Below, in pieces: positions 62,297 through 63,569 of a stretch of DNA of 63,569 bases. A program made the position numbers and the translations under genes. The notes under the pieces were generated by a model. It saw nothing but the letters and a program-made list of their open reading frames with translations. It made no database searches and had not been told where the DNA came from. Position 1 is the first letter of the stretch. Every line of letters starts with the position of its first letter. The DNA is from an uncultured Granulosicoccaceae bacterium. GTDB taxonomy: Bacteria; Pseudomonadota; Gammaproteobacteria; Granulosicoccales; Granulosicoccaceae. The stretch spans positions 1 through 63,569 of the forward strand of contig CALLMF010000025.1 in the NCBI GenBank assembly GCA_938006335.1, written 5' to 3'.

Positions 62297-63121
62297 TCAG
62301 CTGCCGATACGGTAGAAGCGTGCAGCTGTCGTATGGAAGACAGCTTCATGAGCCGCTTCAGGAACAAGCGCGCGTGCCATCTGACACCAGGCCACATAGT
62401 CTGAGGCAAGATTGAGCACTGGCCAGTCTGAACCCCACATCAATCGATCGGCTCCGAACACTTCGATCAGATGATCGACATAGGGTTGCAACACCTCAAG
62501 GCCGTCCCCGTCGGCAGCTTCCGTCAACAATCCTGATACCTTGCAACAGACATTGGTCGTTGAGGCGATCCGAGCCATACCGACAGCCCACTGGTCGAAC
62601 TCACGCGCGCCGATGGCAGGTTTCATACCGTGGTCGATGACCACACGCAATTCCGGGTAGCGCTGGAACAAGCGATCAAATGCATCGAGGTGTACTGGCT
62701 TTCCAAGCGCATCAAACGCAAGATCCCGCTCGATCAAGGCTTTGAACGCCCACCGCTGGCCGTCGCCGTGCATCCACTCCGGATCAGAAATATCCTGAAT
62801 CATGGGCCTGACACCGGCAAAGGCCGGATGCGCTGACAGTCGGTCAAGCTGCGCTCGCGATGCCTTGTCTTCAAAATCGATCCAGCCCACCACCTTGGCG
62901 ACATGTGGGGTGTTGTCTGCGATCTCCAACAGAAAGTCTGATTCTTCGACGGTGGGTGCCGCCTGAACCAGTACCGTTTGCGTGACATCACACGCGGCAA
63001 GTGCGTCATCAAGCTGTGGTGGAAGAAAATCTCTGGCAATCGCCGCTACCGCATCGTTGCCTTGCATCCACCCATAGTCGCCACGCTCGACACGCCAATA
63101 GTGATGGTGTGCGTCTATCAC
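62297..63121 (-). CDS. Amidohydrolase (2-pyrone-dicarboxylate hydrolase/sugar lactonase-like)
   Basis: A 274-residue barrel hydrolase of the amidohydrolase_2 group. VIDAHHHYWRVERGDYGWM begins the protein, with the metal-site His-x-His pattern; VVGWIDFEDKA, GKPVHLDAFDRLF, VVIDHGMKPAI and LMWGSDWPVLNLASDY follow as in L-fucono- or L-rhamnono-lactonases. It probably opens a sugar lactone; the substrate is unknown. The GTG at 63121 is used because it gives this standard N-terminus; it lies eight bases after the upstream amidase stop. Confidence 0.8.
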   Translation of the reverse strand: MIDAHHHYWRVERGDYGWMQGNDAVAAIARDFLPPQLDDALAACDVTQTVLVQAAPTVEESDFLLEIADNTPHVAKVVGWIDFEDKASRAQLDRLSAHPAFAGVRPMIQDISDPEWMHGDGQRWAFKALIERDLAFDALGKPVHLDAFDRLFQRYPELRVVIDHGMKPAIGAREFDQWAVGMARIASTTNVCCKVSGLLTEAADGDGLEVLQPYVDHLIEVFGADRLMWGSDWPVLNLASDYVAWCQMARALVPEAAHEAVFHTTAARFYRIGS

Positions 63122-63128
63122 GGGCGTT

Positions 63129-63569
63129 TCACGCGGGTAGCAAACGCGGAGGCGTACGTCCGGGCACGCCTGGGCCCACATCGATGCCTCGAGAGGCACA
63201 GAACTCAGCTACATCAAAGTTCGGGCAGGTCTTGTCAGTACTCGGAAAATCACGGTGCCCGCAGATCGTGGCGTTCGGGAAGTCTTGCTGCCAGAAGCGC
63301 AGCACCAGCTCCAGCGAATCGAATTGCGCGTCGGTAAAGTGCTCGCGACCGACCAGGCAGACACCCACGCTCACCGTGTTTTCGCCCCTTACGTGTGCGC
63401 CGACCCAGTAGTCGGGGCGGCCGCCTTCGATGCTGCCATCACGTCGAATCACGCGGTGGTAACCGATGCCGTGCCAGTCGAAGCTCAGGTGCAAGGCATG
63501 GATTTCGCGCGCACCGATATCCTCGTCATCCGGGCTATCCGAGCAATGCACCACAAGATGCAGAACGGC
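63129..63569 (-). CDS. Amidase_2 N-acetylmuramoyl-L-alanine amidase, AmpD-like (partial at right edge)
   Basis: The frame runs to the window edge and the first residues seen are AVLHLVVHCSDSPD, so a few N-terminal residues are missing. Zinc ligands are expected in VVHCSDS (His) and GAHVRGENTVSVGVCLVG (His), and a third one before CPNFD; IGYHRVIRRDGSIEGGRP is the family core. About 147 residues are seen, near the usual Amidase_2 length. It cuts the MurNAc-L-alanine bond; in a locus with anmK and ampG a role on anhydro-muropeptides is likely, though phage-type and PGRP-like amidases share this fold. Confidence 0.83.
   Translation of the reverse strand, partial: AVLHLVVHCSDSPDDEDIGAREIHALHLSFDWHGIGYHRVIRRDGSIEGGRPDYWVGAHVRGENTVSVGVCLVGREHFTDAQFDSLELVLRFWQQDFPNATICGHRDFPSTDKTCPNFDVAEFCASRGIDVGPGVPGRTPPRLLPA

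Noticed and set aside
1..63569. CRISPR array, insertion sequence, prophage or tRNA/rRNA gene
   Set aside because: I saw no regularly spaced direct repeats, transposase motifs, integrase, phage structural genes or cloverleaf/rRNA sequence on either strand.

Overview
The window looks like the chromosome of a heterotrophic, probably marine Gammaproteobacterium. It is GC-rich and tightly packed, with no visible insertion sequences, CRISPR arrays, rRNA or tRNA genes. The engB - diheme cytochrome c4 - dsbA order (8.2-10.4 kb) is typical of Gammaproteobacteria. The polyhydroxybutyrate genes, large inositol locus and many acidic proteins suggest a marine copiotroph; a Granulosicoccus-like lineage is a guess only.

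Layout. 0-2.3 kb: an SbcC/YhaN-type ATPase cut by the left edge, its SbcD-type nuclease partner, and a peroxiredoxin. 2.4-7.9 kb: a complete five-gene Liv-type ABC transporter (livF, G, M, H, binding protein) with a strong hairpin directly after the binding-protein gene. 8.2-13.9 kb: engB, cytochrome c4, dsbA, a metallophosphoesterase, two uncharacterised envelope proteins and hisC. 14.1-16.7 kb: a GMC oxidoreductase coupled to phosphate acetyltransferase. 16.7-22.5 kb: an unusual cluster of formyltransferase, acyltransferase, NodU/CmcH-type carbamoyltransferase, small membrane protein and a secreted caspase-fold peptidase candidate. 22.5-29.0 kb: housekeeping and accessory genes (asparaginase II, trpS, an OmpA-domain protein, LysR regulator plus LysE/ArgO exporter, a DUF1127 protein with two motifs).

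29.1-48.7 kb is an inositol catabolic locus. One operon has a TIM-barrel isomerase, an ABC sugar importer and iolG, with a LacI-type regulator upstream. A second has iolC-DUF2090, iolD, a second PfkB kinase, iolB, a class II aldolase, an iolE-like gene and a dehydrogenase. An RpiR-family regulator (iolR) is divergent from the second operon, followed by another dehydrogenase. The pathway goes inositol import, oxidation, dehydration, ring hydrolysis (IolD), isomerisation (IolB), phosphorylation and aldol cleavage. The last two steps appear to be encoded twice. Palindromes between iolC and iolR, and beside the LacI gene, look like operators.

48.7-53.6 kb: an S41 peptidase lipoprotein, then 3-hydroxybutyrate dehydrogenase, thiolase, acetoacetyl-CoA reductase and a small acidic protein. 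53.6-56.1 kb: SRPBCC/GyrI-like protein, NlpC/P60 peptidase and DUF4159 protein. 56.0-63.6 kb is a probable cell-wall recycling locus: GH84 hexosaminidase, anmK, an AmpG-like permease, PfkB kinase, a diaminopropionate-lyase-like enzyme, greB, an amidohydrolase, and an Amidase_2 (AmpD-like) gene cut by the right edge. Start codons and functions are inferred by reading the sequence; no database search was run.
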